Positions 51,047 through 60,611 of a DNA stretch of 64,000 bases are shown one piece after another. The stretch lies in NCBI GenBank assembly GCA_963836375.1, contig CAWIJK010000001.1:434001-498000 (forward strand). Reading direction: 5' to 3'. This stretch comes from CAWIJK01 sp963836375 (GTDB lineage Bacteria > Actinomycetota > Acidimicrobiia > Acidimicrobiales > RAAP-2). The position numbers and the translations under genes were made by a program. Each line of letters begins with the position of its first letter. The stretch's first letter is position 1. The notes below the pieces were generated by a model. That model saw only the letters and a program-made list of their open reading frames with translations, searched no databases and was not told the origin of the DNA.

Positions 51047-53091
51047 GGCGATACGAGGTAGTCAAGATGGCGAGCGACAGAAGACACCGGACTCGTTCGG
51101 CACCGAGAGGACGCAAGGTGGGTGTGCACTCCCTGCGTGAGACGGGCCAGGCCGTGCTGGTAATGGTGATCCTCCTTACGATCATGATTGTCGCTGCGGC
51201 TGGTCTGCTGGCCACCAACGTGATCGAGCACGATCCGTTGGTCCAGACCGACGTGGTCCAGCACTACTCGTACCGCGCCGCCGAAGCGGGGCTCAACGCG
51301 TACCTGGCCCAGGTCAACGGCAACTCCAACCTGATCAACTGCACCAACACCTCGCCGGCGGGTGGTCAGTGCAACCCATCGGACTACGACACCTGGACCC
51401 AGGTGGACCAGACGACGGGAAACGGCATCGTCCCTGAGTGGTACCTCTGGGAGGATCCGACGTTCTGTTTCAACCCCGCCTGCAATGTGGCCCCGACCCC
51501 GACGAGCACCCTCGACCATGTCCAGGTGGTCATCTATGGCGCTGCGGGCTTCCCCGGCCACATCGTCTATCAGCACACGGTCGCCAACCTGGCCCCGGCG
51601 AGCGGGTTCTTGACCCGCGTCTGGTGGAGCCAGTACGAAGCGACCGACCCGGCACTGCGGCCCGGACTGCAAGATGACTGCACCTACGATTACGACAACA
51701 CCCCGGCGTACTCCGGTGCGAGCCACTCGGGAGCCTGCAGCCCGGTCGAGTTCGCTAACGGCGACCAGGTCTACGGGCCCCTGTTCTCCGACGACTCGTT
51801 CTACGTCGGGGGGGACCCCACCCTGGGGCCGGTAACGACCGCTGACCCCCACTGCTTGTTCGTCACCGACTGGGCCAACCCTCCGGCCAACGGGTACTGC
51901 ACGGCGGCACCAAACAACGGTGTCGTACAGCAGAGTCCTAGCGATGCCGCCAATAGCGCCAAGGCCCAGGCGCCCCAGCTCGCGCCGACGACCGACAACG
52001 CCCTGGCCGCCTACGCCAAGCTGGACGGTTGCCTCTACCAAGGCCCAACGACGATCACCTTCGACGCCGCCGGCAGGATGAGCGTGTGGAGTCCGAACAC
52101 CACGACGGAGGCCAACTCGAACACGTGTCTGGGTCTCAACGTGCCGGTACCGAACGGAGCAAACGGGAACGGGGTCATCTACGTGCAAACCGCCACGCCC
52201 GTCGCTCCGGCGGTCTGTGTGGCCGGAGCCAATCCGTACGACGACTGGACCGGCACCGCCAACGGGGCCCAGGCGCAGGTGGCCCTCGACGGGGGCCCGG
52301 CGAACTACTTCGGGGCCCAGGCGAACAATGACTGTGAGGGCGACGCCTTCGTCAGCGACAACCCGGGGGGGACCAACGCCGACTCCCCTCCCCTCCCCAA
52401 CAAAACCGCCGGGGGAATCCAAGGTCAGCTGACGGTCGCCTCCCAGAACAACATCGTGATCACCGGCAACCTCCAGTACACCGATTGTGGTGGCAGCTTC
52501 GACAGCACTGTCCTCCACCCCTGTCAGTACAACGTGGGCGGTCAAAATGACGTACTGGGCCTGATCGCCCAGAACTACGTGGAGGTCAATCATCCCGTCG
52601 TGCCGAACTGCAGTACGGTCCACGGGCGGACGACCTGCAGTCCCATCACGTACAGCGGTGGAAACGGTCGGGCCACCCAGAGTTCCGAGCCGGCCTGCAC
52701 CACGGGCCAGCTCGGGATCCCCAGCGCGGCGCTGTGCGATCCGGGGACCAATGGCCTGACCATTGACGCCGCCGTCTTGGCCCTGGCCCATTCATTCACC
52801 GTCAACAACGAAGGTCTCTACGATCAGGGGTCCGGAGCCTCCTACGGAGTCGGCACCCCAGAGAACGGCGACCTGGTCGTCTACGGATCCATCGCCCAGA
52901 TCTGGCGCGGTGCGGTTGGGATTGCTGGACCGGAATCGGGTTACGTGAAGGACTATGACTGGGACAACCGGGCGCAGTATGTGAGTCCCCCGTACTACCT
53001 GACTCCAGGCACGCCGATCTGGGACCTCACCTCCTCGGCCACGCTCCTCGACACCGCCGTGCCGGCCACACCGGTTGGCGCCGCACCCTAA
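51043..53091 (+). CDS. Very large PilX/GspK-like minor pilin
   Basis: 682 residues. The N-terminal RETGQAVLVMVILLTIMIVAAAGLLA resembles a prepilin helix with Gly35 before the cleavage point, but mature position 5 is Val, not Glu. Loss of Glu5 is the mark of GspK/PilX-type tip subunits. YSYRAAEAGLNAYLAQ after the helix is the PilX N-terminal motif. About 600 exported residues, rich in Asn, Thr and Cys, contain no recognised domain. No peptidase or assembly ATPase is encoded nearby. Confidence 0.82.
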   Translation: MRRYEVVKMASDRRHRTRSAPRGRKVGVHSLRETGQAVLVMVILLTIMIVAAAGLLATNVIEHDPLVQTDVVQHYSYRAAEAGLNAYLAQVNGNSNLINCTNTSPAGGQCNPSDYDTWTQVDQTTGNGIVPEWYLWEDPTFCFNPACNVAPTPTSTLDHVQVVIYGAAGFPGHIVYQHTVANLAPASGFLTRVWWSQYEATDPALRPGLQDDCTYDYDNTPAYSGASHSGACSPVEFANGDQVYGPLFSDDSFYVGGDPTLGPVTTADPHCLFVTDWANPPANGYCTAAPNNGVVQQSPSDAANSAKAQAPQLAPTTDNALAAYAKLDGCLYQGPTTITFDAAGRMSVWSPNTTTEANSNTCLGLNVPVPNGANGNGVIYVQTATPVAPAVCVAGANPYDDWTGTANGAQAQVALDGGPANYFGAQANNDCEGDAFVSDNPGGTNADSPPLPNKTAGGIQGQLTVASQNNIVITGNLQYTDCGGSFDSTVLHPCQYNVGGQNDVLGLIAQNYVEVNHPVVPNCSTVHGRTTCSPITYSGGNGRATQSSEPACTTGQLGIPSAALCDPGTNGLTIDAAVLALAHSFTVNNEGLYDQGSGASYGVGTPENGDLVVYGSIAQIWRGAVGIAGPESGYVKDYDWDNRAQYVSPPYYLTPGTPIWDLTSSATLLDTAVPATPVGAAP

Positions 53092-53828
53092 ACCCGGCCG
53101 GACTGGGCAACCGGCCCGGTCCGCCCCCTCCAGCCCCTCGGACGGCTCGCCCCGGACCCAGCGCTGAACGGGCGCCGATCGGCGCCGCCTCGGGCGCTGC
53201 CACCAGCGTCCTCGGTCGACTCGAGTGAACGCGCGCCACGTACCGGGAGGCAACCCCCACCGTGCGCTCACCTTGTGGGCCAAGTGGGTTCGCCACCGAG
53301 GCATCGGTCGTGACCCCCGAATCTCGAGGAGCCCCACGTGAGGCCGCCGAGGGTGTCGAACCCCCGGCCCGACGCGACACGCGTGCCTGGAACGGTCCGC
53401 AGGGGTTGACCCGCCGTCCACTTGAGGTGCTCCCCGATGTAAGAGCGGACCGATGCTCTCATCCACCGCGGCCGACGGCCCCGGCCCCGATGTCGCTCCC
53501 CCCGGGACCTCTGGGGTCCGTCATGAGACCGGTGGCCCGTCACGATCCCCTCAACCGCACCTAAACGCAGCAGTGACCGAGTCACGGCGACCCCGGGGGC
53601 GCCCTGACGGGCCCCGGGGTGGGGCTGTCGAAGCCCGGCCGCCGTGGGTCGCTGACACGGATCCCGAGCGACGGCACTCGCCCTGAGACGCCAAGGCGGC
53701 CGGGGTGCTTACCCTCGGAGGGCCCAACTTCGGAACGGCCGGGGTCGACCAGCGCAAGAACGACGCCGCTGGTGCCAAGGGCCCGACAACGCCCGCCCCG
53801 GACCGGCGACCGCGCCTGCAGCGGGTCC
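53092..53828. other. 737-base region without a recognisable gene
   Basis: Open frames here lack ribosome sites and protein-like composition. A short perfect palindrome, GTGAC-CGA-GTCAC (53573-53585), and an AGAGC/GCTCT hairpin near 53443 are the only structures seen. It separates the convergent pilin-like operon and the bc1 operon. Confidence 0.6.
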
Positions 53829-55415
53829 CTACCGGCTGACCCGGCGGACGCCGGTCCCTTCGCCGCCGTCCCCCGAGGTGGCCCCGGCGCCGACGGTGCT
53901 CGGCTCGAGGTCGATCTCGATCGGGACCGGCTCGGGCTCGAGCTCGGGCTGGTGGTCGCCGGGGCGGGGCTCGGACGGCGTGGTGCGGTACTCGCCCTCG
54001 GCGGTACGGGTGACCACCAGGGCCCGCTTGCGCTTCCCGAGCCCGTGGACCCCCTGCATCTCCCGACAGATCTGCCACGTGGCAAAGGCCACCACGATGG
54101 GGACCACCACGACGGCGATCCGGAAGAACCAGAGAACCTCGTTCAACGAGACGTGGAAGAAGTTGGCCAGGACGTCGGTGGCGCTGGCGCCGAACAGGAC
54201 GAAGAGGAGCGACAGCATCGCCGCCCCCGCCGCGGTGCGCTTGGGCCGGTCCCGCGGCCGGTCCAACAGGTTGTGCATCTCCTTGTCCTTGGTCAGCACG
54301 CGTTCCATGATCGGCCAGACGATGCAGATGTTGAAGATGAGCCCCGGGAAGACCACGGCCGGGAAGAAGACCTCCCAGGGCAGGGTGTGGCCCCAGCCGG
54401 TCCACTCCCAGCTGGGCATGATGCGAAGCGCCCCGTCCAGCCAGCCCATGTACCAGTCCGGCTGGACGGCGTAGGAGATCTTGTAGGGCTCGTAGGGGCC
54501 GAACTGCCAGATCGGGTTGATCTGGGCCAGGCCGCCCAACAGGGCCAGGCCGCCGGACACCATGAGCAGGAAGCCGGTGGTCTTGGCCATGAAGGTGGGG
54601 AACATGGGTGAGCCGATGACGTTGCGCTCGGTCCGGCCCCGGCCCTTGAACTGGGTGTGCTTCTGGCGCACCAACAACCCCAGGTGGGCCCCCAGCAGCC
54701 CGGCGATGGCCACCGGGATGATCAGCACGTGGATGATGTAGAAGCGCTCGATGATGATGTGGCCCGGGAACGGGCCCGGCCCCCACAAGAACGACGCCAG
54801 ATAGCTGCCCACGAACGGGATGGAGAGCACGATCGAGTAGCCGATGCGGATCCCGGTGCCCGAGATGAGGTCGTCGGGCAGCGAGTAGCCGATGAAGCCG
54901 TTGAGGATGGCCAGGATCAGCATCACGATGCCGATGATCCAGTTGAGCTCGCGGGGCTTGCGGAAGGCTCCGGTGAAGAAGACCCGGGCCATGTGCACGA
55001 CGATGGAGGCCACGAAGATGTCGGCCGCCCAGTGGTGCATCTGGCGCATGAGCAGCCCGGCCCGCACGCTGAAGGAGAGGTCGACCGACGAGGCGTAGGC
55101 CTCGGACACCCGCAGCCCGTTGAGCGGCCGGTAGCCGTTGGCGCCGGCGTGGTAGATGACGGTGGCCTGGGAGGGCACGTAGTACAGGGACAAGAAGATG
55201 CCGGTGGCGATCAGGACGACGAACGAGTACAGGGCGATCTCGCCCAGCATGAAGGACCAGTGGTCCGGGAAGATCTTGTCCAAGAAGGTGCGGCCGCCCT
55301 TGGCCACCCCCAGGCGCTCGTCCAGCTCGTCGATCGCCTGGCCGACGCGCCCGTAGGGGCCGAGGGCCGCCTTGGCCTCGCGCTTGGTGCGGGGCTTGCC
55401 GTTGGTCATGGTCAT
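53829..55415 (-). CDS. qcrB: Cytochrome bc1 complex cytochrome b subunit
   Basis: 528 residues from the ATG at 55415, which overlaps the qcrA stop (ATGA). Haem-ligand His pairs lie in RQMHHWAADIFVASIVVHMARVF and ERFYIIHV...LGAHLGLL. The quinol-site PEWY motif appears as QPDWYM, as in actinobacteria. About nine membrane helices and an acidic Pro/Glu-rich C-terminal extension of about 60 residues follow. It oxidises menaquinol and passes electrons to qcrA and qcrC. Confidence 0.97.
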   Translation of the reverse strand: MTMTNGKPRTKREAKAALGPYGRVGQAIDELDERLGVAKGGRTFLDKIFPDHWSFMLGEIALYSFVVLIATGIFLSLYYVPSQATVIYHAGANGYRPLNGLRVSEAYASSVDLSFSVRAGLLMRQMHHWAADIFVASIVVHMARVFFTGAFRKPRELNWIIGIVMLILAILNGFIGYSLPDDLISGTGIRIGYSIVLSIPFVGSYLASFLWGPGPFPGHIIIERFYIIHVLIIPVAIAGLLGAHLGLLVRQKHTQFKGRGRTERNVIGSPMFPTFMAKTTGFLLMVSGGLALLGGLAQINPIWQFGPYEPYKISYAVQPDWYMGWLDGALRIMPSWEWTGWGHTLPWEVFFPAVVFPGLIFNICIVWPIMERVLTKDKEMHNLLDRPRDRPKRTAAGAAMLSLLFVLFGASATDVLANFFHVSLNEVLWFFRIAVVVVPIVVAFATWQICREMQGVHGLGKRKRALVVTRTAEGEYRTTPSEPRPGDHQPELEPEPVPIEIDLEPSTVGAGATSGDGGEGTGVRRVSR

Positions 55416-56434
55416 GCCGTCTGGTTCCCCTGGTTGGTGCGCTCCCAGAAGCCGGGGCCGACCGCCTGGTCGTAGCCGGTCTGGGAGCGCAGGTAGCCGT
55501 TGGCGTCCACCTTCAGCGGCAGCTGGGGCAGCGGGCGGGGGGCGGGGCCGAACTGGGGCACGGCCCCGTTGCGCACGTTGAACATCGACTGGTGGCACGG
55601 GCAGACCAGCAGCTCGAGGAGCTGCTCGTAGAGACCGACCGGGCACCCGAGGTGGGTGCACATCTTCGAGTAGGCCACGTAGCCGTTGGGGGTCCAGGTC
55701 TCCCGGCCGTTGGGCATCTCACCGCCCTGGGCGACCGTGGGGATCGGGGTCAGCTGGACCCGGATCAGGACCGTCTGGTCGTAGGCCTGCCCCTCGTCGG
55801 TGTTCTCGAAGCCGTCGGGGAAGACGGTGACGATGCCGCCGGGCCGCAGGTCCTCGACGTGGATCGGGCGGCCGTTGGCGTCGACCAGCAGGCTGTTGCG
55901 CCGCCAGTTGGTGACGTCCAGGCTGTTGCCGGGGACGGGCCCGAGCGAGCGCAGGAGCGGGAAGAGGGCCACGATGCCAAAGATCCCGAAACCGGTCACC
56001 AGCAGGCCGCCCAGGAACTTGCGCCGCTTGACCACCACGCCGGTCCGTTGCACCAGGGCGGCCGACATGGCGGCCCGCTCCTCGTCGCTCGAGCGCAGCT
56101 CGTGGCGCTCCTCGACGAAGGGGCCCTGGGGCATGAGGTACTTGCCCCAGGCCGTCAGCCCGAACCCGAGGCAGAACAGCCCGACCCCGAAGGTGACGGC
56201 GATGACGATCGGCTTGGCGTTGACCCAGTAGGCGGCACCGAAGGCGCAAACCCCGAGGATCCCGAGGAGGAAGAAGACGGCGACGAAGTTCTCGACCCGC
56301 CTCGGGTGACGGGCGGCGTCTTGGAGATGGGGGTCCTCGAAGTGGGCGACCGGCATCGGCACCGGCGTGCGGTGCCCGTCGGGCGTCTCGGCGCCGTCGC
56401 CGGGGGGGGCGGGCGGCGTCACGGTCTCGCTCAC
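55412..56434 (-). CDS. qcrA: Rieske iron-sulfur subunit of the cytochrome bc1 complex
   Basis: 340 residues. Three transmembrane helices, characteristic of actinobacterial QcrA, lie at about residues 50-67, 74-91 and 142-160. The 2Fe-2S ligands are in CTHLGC and CPCHQS in the C-terminal third. VVKRRKFLGGLL precedes the third helix and includes a twin-Arg-like RR, consistent with Tat-assisted insertion. It is the second gene of qcrC-qcrA-qcrB. Confidence 0.97.
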   Translation of the reverse strand: MSETVTPPAPPGDGAETPDGHRTPVPMPVAHFEDPHLQDAARHPRRVENFVAVFFLLGILGVCAFGAAYWVNAKPIVIAVTFGVGLFCLGFGLTAWGKYLMPQGPFVEERHELRSSDEERAAMSAALVQRTGVVVKRRKFLGGLLVTGFGIFGIVALFPLLRSLGPVPGNSLDVTNWRRNSLLVDANGRPIHVEDLRPGGIVTVFPDGFENTDEGQAYDQTVLIRVQLTPIPTVAQGGEMPNGRETWTPNGYVAYSKMCTHLGCPVGLYEQLLELLVCPCHQSMFNVRNGAVPQFGPAPRPLPQLPLKVDANGYLRSQTGYDQAVGPGFWERTNQGNQTA

Positions 56435-56465
56435 CGGCGTCCTCCTGTGGTCCCGACCAGGGCTT

Positions 56466-57455
56466 TCATGACTCGGTCCGGTCCCCGATCCAGAAGCAGA
56501 TCAGCATGAAGATCCCCACCCCGAAGAGGAGGGCCACGAACCCCTCGGCGACCGGTCCCACCCCGCCCAGGCCGGCCCCGCCGGGGTTGACCGGGTGCTG
56601 GATGTTGGTGGTGACGTAGGCCACGATGTCGCGCACCTGGGCGTCGGTCAGGTTCCCGGTGAACCAGGGCATGTTGCCCGGGCCGGTGCGGATGGCCTCG
56701 GCCACCTGGGTGGCGTCCACCCCGTGGAGGGTCGGGGCGTTGGTGCCGTAGGCCAACTCGTCCCCGGCGCCGGTGATCGTGTGGCACGCCGCGCAGTTGA
56801 GGGCGAACAGGCTGGCCCCGTCGGTCAGGTTGGCCCCTTTGACGTTGACCGTCGGGATGTAGGGGGCCCGGGGGTAGAGCGAGTTGACGTAGGCCGCCAC
56901 CTGGTGGGTCTGGAGCGGATTCAGCTTGGCCGGCTTCTGCTGGGCCTGGACCTGGAGCGGGGTGGCGGCCGGCATCCGACCGGTGCTGACCCAGAAGTCG
57001 ACGGCGGCGGGGCCCACCCCGGCGATGTTCGGGGCGGCCGTGCTGCCCTGGGCCTGGTCGCCGTGGCAGCTGGCGCAGTAGGTCTGGAACACGGCCTCAC
57101 CGGGGGTGATGAAGGCCGACGAGGGGGCGTGGTAGACGATCGTCTTCCTGGTTCCGTAGGCCACGACCTTGCCGTTGACGCAGACCGTGGGCACCCCCAC
57201 CGGCGAGCCGTTGCCGCCCGTCGGGCCCGGGTAGCTGATGGCGGCGATCGAGCCCTTGCAGGTCACCGGGGCGGTGTAGGGCCGGGGCTTGAAGGCCCCG
57301 GGGGTGTAGCGCTGCGAGGGCACCGACGGCTCCTGGCCGGTCGACCCGCTCTGGGCGCCCGCACCGACGGCGAAGGTCAGCACCCCGCCCAACCCAACGG
57401 TGGCCACCAGGGCGGCCGGGATGACGAAACGCGTTTTGAGCAGTCGGTGCAGCAC
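56466..57455 (-). CDS. qcrC: Dihaem cytochrome c subunit of the bc1 complex
   Basis: 329 residues. An N-terminal hydrophobic segment (about 10-33) and a C-terminal anchor (about 304-322) bracket two c-type haem sites, CASCH (127-131) and CAACH (221-225). The dihaem arrangement is actinobacterial and replaces a mobile cytochrome c. The segment between residues 60 and 120 carries two extra Cys (66 and 92) that could form a disulfide. The gene begins four bases after ctaE ends. Confidence 0.95.
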   Translation of the reverse strand: MLHRLLKTRFVIPAALVATVGLGGVLTFAVGAGAQSGSTGQEPSVPSQRYTPGAFKPRPYTAPVTCKGSIAAISYPGPTGGNGSPVGVPTVCVNGKVVAYGTRKTIVYHAPSSAFITPGEAVFQTYCASCHGDQAQGSTAAPNIAGVGPAAVDFWVSTGRMPAATPLQVQAQQKPAKLNPLQTHQVAAYVNSLYPRAPYIPTVNVKGANLTDGASLFALNCAACHTITGAGDELAYGTNAPTLHGVDATQVAEAIRTGPGNMPWFTGNLTDAQVRDIVAYVTTNIQHPVNPGGAGLGGVGPVAEGFVALLFGVGIFMLICFWIGDRTES

Positions 57456-57459
57456 GGTG

Positions 57460-58056
57460 TTACTTGAGGAGGAAGAGACAGCTGTAGAGGCCGATCCAGA
57501 CGACGTCGACGAAGTGCCAGTAGTAGCTGACCCCCTGGAACACCGACAACTCGCCCGGGTCGCCCGCCGGACCCTTCATGCGACCGAGGAGGAAGGCCAT
57601 GGCCACCAGCCCGATGAAGACGTGGAGCCCGTGCAGTCCGCTCATGATGTAGAAGAGCGAGCCGTAGGCGTTGGTGTCCCAGCGGGTCGTCTGGGTGATC
57701 CACTCGTACATCTGGTTGCCGAGGAACGCCGCACCCAGGAAGATCGTGGCCCCGATCCAGATCCGGGCGGAGCGCCGGTTGTAGCGCTCCTCCTGCCACA
57801 CGGCGTGCTGCATGGTGAAGCTGGAGGAGACCAGGATGGCGGTGAAGATGCCGGCCTGGACCACGTCGAGGTGGGTGCCCTCGGGGGGCCAGGGGTGGTC
57901 GTTGGCCCGGATGGTGAAGAAGGCGGCGAAGAGCCCGCTGAAGAACATCAGCTCCGAGCCCAGCCAGATCATGATGCCGATGGCCAACATCGGCGGCCGA
58001 TCGTGCTGGACCCGGGGTGCCCGGGCCGGCTGACCCACCGAAATGGCCTGGCTCAC
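57460..58056 (-). CDS. ctaE: Cytochrome c oxidase subunit III
   Basis: 198 residues from the GTG at 58056 (TAGGAA upstream). Five transmembrane helices are present, with family motifs WLGSELMFFSGLFAAFF, MSGLHGLHVFIGL and YYWHFVDVVWIGLY. It is first in the operon ctaE-qcrC-qcrA-qcrB, the usual actinobacterial order, and assembles with CtaC/D/F encoded at 42.3-45.4 kb. Confidence 0.97.
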   Translation of the reverse strand: MSQAISVGQPARAPRVQHDRPPMLAIGIMIWLGSELMFFSGLFAAFFTIRANDHPWPPEGTHLDVVQAGIFTAILVSSSFTMQHAVWQEERYNRRSARIWIGATIFLGAAFLGNQMYEWITQTTRWDTNAYGSLFYIMSGLHGLHVFIGLVAMAFLLGRMKGPAGDPGELSVFQGVSYYWHFVDVVWIGLYSCLFLLK

Positions 58057-58190
58057 GGCGTATTTCCTACTCGACCGTGGCCCCGCGGCGCCAACATGCT
58101 GGTGACGGCCCCAGGCACGAGACCGCCCGATGCCCGGTGCCGCGCGGCGGCCCTCGTCGCCCGGGCGCCGGGCGGGGCGGGTGCCCCCGC

Positions 58191-60611
58191 TCAGGGGGTG
58201 GACAGGTCGACGGGCAGGGGCAGGGAGTGGACGACCGCCAGCCGCCTGGTGGGCCTGGTCAGGGCCACGTAGAGCGTCCGGAGCCCCCGGGTGGACGGGA
58301 CCGGCGGGCCCTCCGAACCCCCGGTGCCCGGGGCGCCGTCGGCGGTGATCAGGGCGGGCTCGACGACCACCACCGAGTCGAACTCGAGCCCGTTGGCCAC
58401 GTCGGCCGGCAAGAGCACCAGGGGGGCGCCCAGTCCCTGGCCCCCGGGGTCCCGGGGGTCCACCGCGTCGAGCCCCCGCCCGGCGAGGGCCCGTCCCAGC
58501 TCGACCAGCACCGAGCCGGGGGCCACGACCGCCACCCGGCCGTCGCCGACCGCCGCCACCTCGGCCGCGGCGACGTCGGCCACCCGGGCGCTCAGGGTCC
58601 CCGGCGGGGCGTGGACGACCAGGGGCGGGCTGCCCGAGCGGCGGACCGGCCGGGGCGGGCTGACCCCGGGAGCCGCCGCGGCGAGGACCCGGGCCGCCAC
58701 CTCGACCACCTCGGCCGGGGTGCGGTAGCTGACCGTGAGCTCGGCCAGGCGAGGCGGACGCTTTGGGGTCAAGTGCGAGGCCACCTCGGCCCAGTCGCGG
58801 GCCGCCCAGGGCCCGGTGGACTGGGCGATGTCGCCGACAACGGTCATCGAACCCGAGAGCGACCGGCGGGCCAGCATCCGCAGCTGCATCGGCGAGAGGT
58901 CCTGGACCTCGTCGACGACGATGTGGCCATAGGAGCGGACGGCCTCGTCGTCGAGCCCGGCGTGGGAGCCGTTGCCGGTCGGGACCGGGTTGGGATCGAG
59001 CCCCGACGGCCAAAAGCCGGTCTCCTCGCGGGCGCGCTCGGTCCGCTCCCGCCCGTCGGTCCGGGGTCGGGCCGAGCGGGTCCGCCGGGGCCCGAGCACC
59101 GTCCGGGCCTCGTCGACCAGCGCGGCGTCGGCCGGTGTCCAGGCCACTTCGTCGAGCGACGCGCTCCGGGGCCGGAAAAGCAGGTCCTGGTCGGCCGGGC
59201 TGAGGATCCCCTTGCCGGCGGCGGCCAGCAGCGGTCGAGCACCGAACAGGTCGTGGAGCAACTCGTGGGGGGCGAGGCGGGGCCAGATCCGGTGGAGGAC
59301 TTCGGCCAGGGCCGGGTGGCGCCGGAGCCGGCGGCCGAGCTCGGCCAGGTCGAGACCCGGCTCGTCCCCCGGACCGGCCGCCCCGTCACCCTCGCCCTCC
59401 CAGCCGGCACCGGCGCCCTCCCAGCCGCCGCCGGTGCCCGAGGCGGCGAACCCGCGCTGGACCCGCTCGTATTGGTCGCTCAGCCGGCGGACGACCTGGG
59501 TCTCGACGAAACGACGTCGTGCGTTGTGGGTCCCGGGCCGCCGCCGGGCCAGGGCCACGATCTCGGCCGAATCGGCCACCGTCAGCCGCAGGGTCGTGGC
59601 ACCGAAGGGGATCGCCACGTCGGTGCGCAGGGGGCGCTGGCGGGTCCGCACGGCCCGGGCGACGACCCGGGCCATCTTGGCCTCCCCCTTCAACCGGGCG
59701 ACCGCGGTGGGCTCGACCGCCCGGGCCCGGACCTCGGGGACCAGTCCCGAGACGGTGGACAAGGTGACCCCGGTCTCACCGAGCGACGGCAGGACCTGTT
59801 CGATGTAACGCAAGAAGAGCGGGTTCGGGCCGACCACCAGCACCCCCTGGCGCTCGAGGGGGAACCGGTGGGTGTAGAGCAGGTAGGCCGCACGGTGGAG
59901 GGCCACCGCCGTCTTGCCGGTGCCCGGGCCGCCCTGGACCATCAACACCCCGGCCAGCGGCGAGCGGATGATCTCGTCCTGCTCGCGCTGGATGGTGGCC
60001 ACGATGTCGCCCATGTGGCCGGTCCGGGCCTGCCCCAGGGCGGCCAGGAGGGCTCCGGGGCCCCCCAGGGCCACCCCGTCGTCGAGGAGGCCCGGACCGA
60101 GACCCCCGCCGGCGCCGGCGGGCGGGACGGGCCCCGAGCCCTGACCGCCGGCCACGGGCCGGGTGAAGTACTCGTCCTCGAGGCCGACCACGGTGCGGCC
60201 CTTCACGGCCAGGTGGCGTCGGCGGGCCAGGCCCTGGGGGTCGAGGCCGGTAGCCCGGTAGAACGGCTCGGCGACCGGGGCCCGCCAGTCGACGACGAGG
60301 GGCTCGTGGTCCTCGCCGGACACGGCCAGGCGGCCGATGTGGAAACTCTCGCCGGCCCGGCCCGGGTCGTCGGGGAGCCGGTCGATCCTCCCGAAACACA
60401 GGGCCTGGTCGCCGATGTCGAGCTGGGAGAGCCGGGCCAGGCTGGTGCGCACGACGATGTCGCGCTCGGTCCGGGATTGGAAGGTGCCGCCCCGGCCGAG
60501 GTCGAGAACCGAGTCGAGCATCCGGGTCGCCTCGCCCCGCATGGCCTCGAGCCCGTCGTGGGCCCGGTCGAGGAAACGCTGCTCGTCCGCTAGATCCGGA
60601 TCCGGTGCCAC
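58191..60611 (-). CDS. HelD/HelR-type UvrD-like ATPase (RNA polymerase recycling factor)
   Basis: 806 residues from the GTG at 60611 (AGAAGGGA upstream). An N-terminal helical region is followed by VVDWRAPVAEPFYRATG, which is typical of HelD. Walker A is QGGPGTGKTAVALHRAAYLLY, motif II is HIVVDEVQDLSPMQLRML and motif VI is LYVALTRPTRRLAVV. HelD proteins pull DNA and RNA off stalled RNA polymerase, and the HelR branch protects against rifamycins. Acidic/Gly-rich low-complexity inserts occur in the middle. Function is by family; specificity is inferred. Confidence 0.88.
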   Translation of the reverse strand: MAPDPDLADEQRFLDRAHDGLEAMRGEATRMLDSVLDLGRGGTFQSRTERDIVVRTSLARLSQLDIGDQALCFGRIDRLPDDPGRAGESFHIGRLAVSGEDHEPLVVDWRAPVAEPFYRATGLDPQGLARRRHLAVKGRTVVGLEDEYFTRPVAGGQGSGPVPPAGAGGGLGPGLLDDGVALGGPGALLAALGQARTGHMGDIVATIQREQDEIIRSPLAGVLMVQGGPGTGKTAVALHRAAYLLYTHRFPLERQGVLVVGPNPLFLRYIEQVLPSLGETGVTLSTVSGLVPEVRARAVEPTAVARLKGEAKMARVVARAVRTRQRPLRTDVAIPFGATTLRLTVADSAEIVALARRRPGTHNARRRFVETQVVRRLSDQYERVQRGFAASGTGGGWEGAGAGWEGEGDGAAGPGDEPGLDLAELGRRLRRHPALAEVLHRIWPRLAPHELLHDLFGARPLLAAAGKGILSPADQDLLFRPRSASLDEVAWTPADAALVDEARTVLGPRRTRSARPRTDGRERTERAREETGFWPSGLDPNPVPTGNGSHAGLDDEAVRSYGHIVVDEVQDLSPMQLRMLARRSLSGSMTVVGDIAQSTGPWAARDWAEVASHLTPKRPPRLAELTVSYRTPAEVVEVAARVLAAAAPGVSPPRPVRRSGSPPLVVHAPPGTLSARVADVAAAEVAAVGDGRVAVVAPGSVLVELGRALAGRGLDAVDPRDPGGQGLGAPLVLLPADVANGLEFDSVVVVEPALITADGAPGTGGSEGPPVPSTRGLRTLYVALTRPTRRLAVVHSLPLPVDLSTP

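Noticed and set aside
53340..53420. Possible tRNA on the minus strand (GGGGGTTCGACACCC T-arm-like)
   Set aside because: No D-arm, anticodon arm or matching acceptor stem could be placed at the right distances.
58017..60593. An 858-codon plus-strand reading frame
   Set aside because: It is antisense to the HelD-type gene, which has complete helicase motifs; no domain is visible on this strand.
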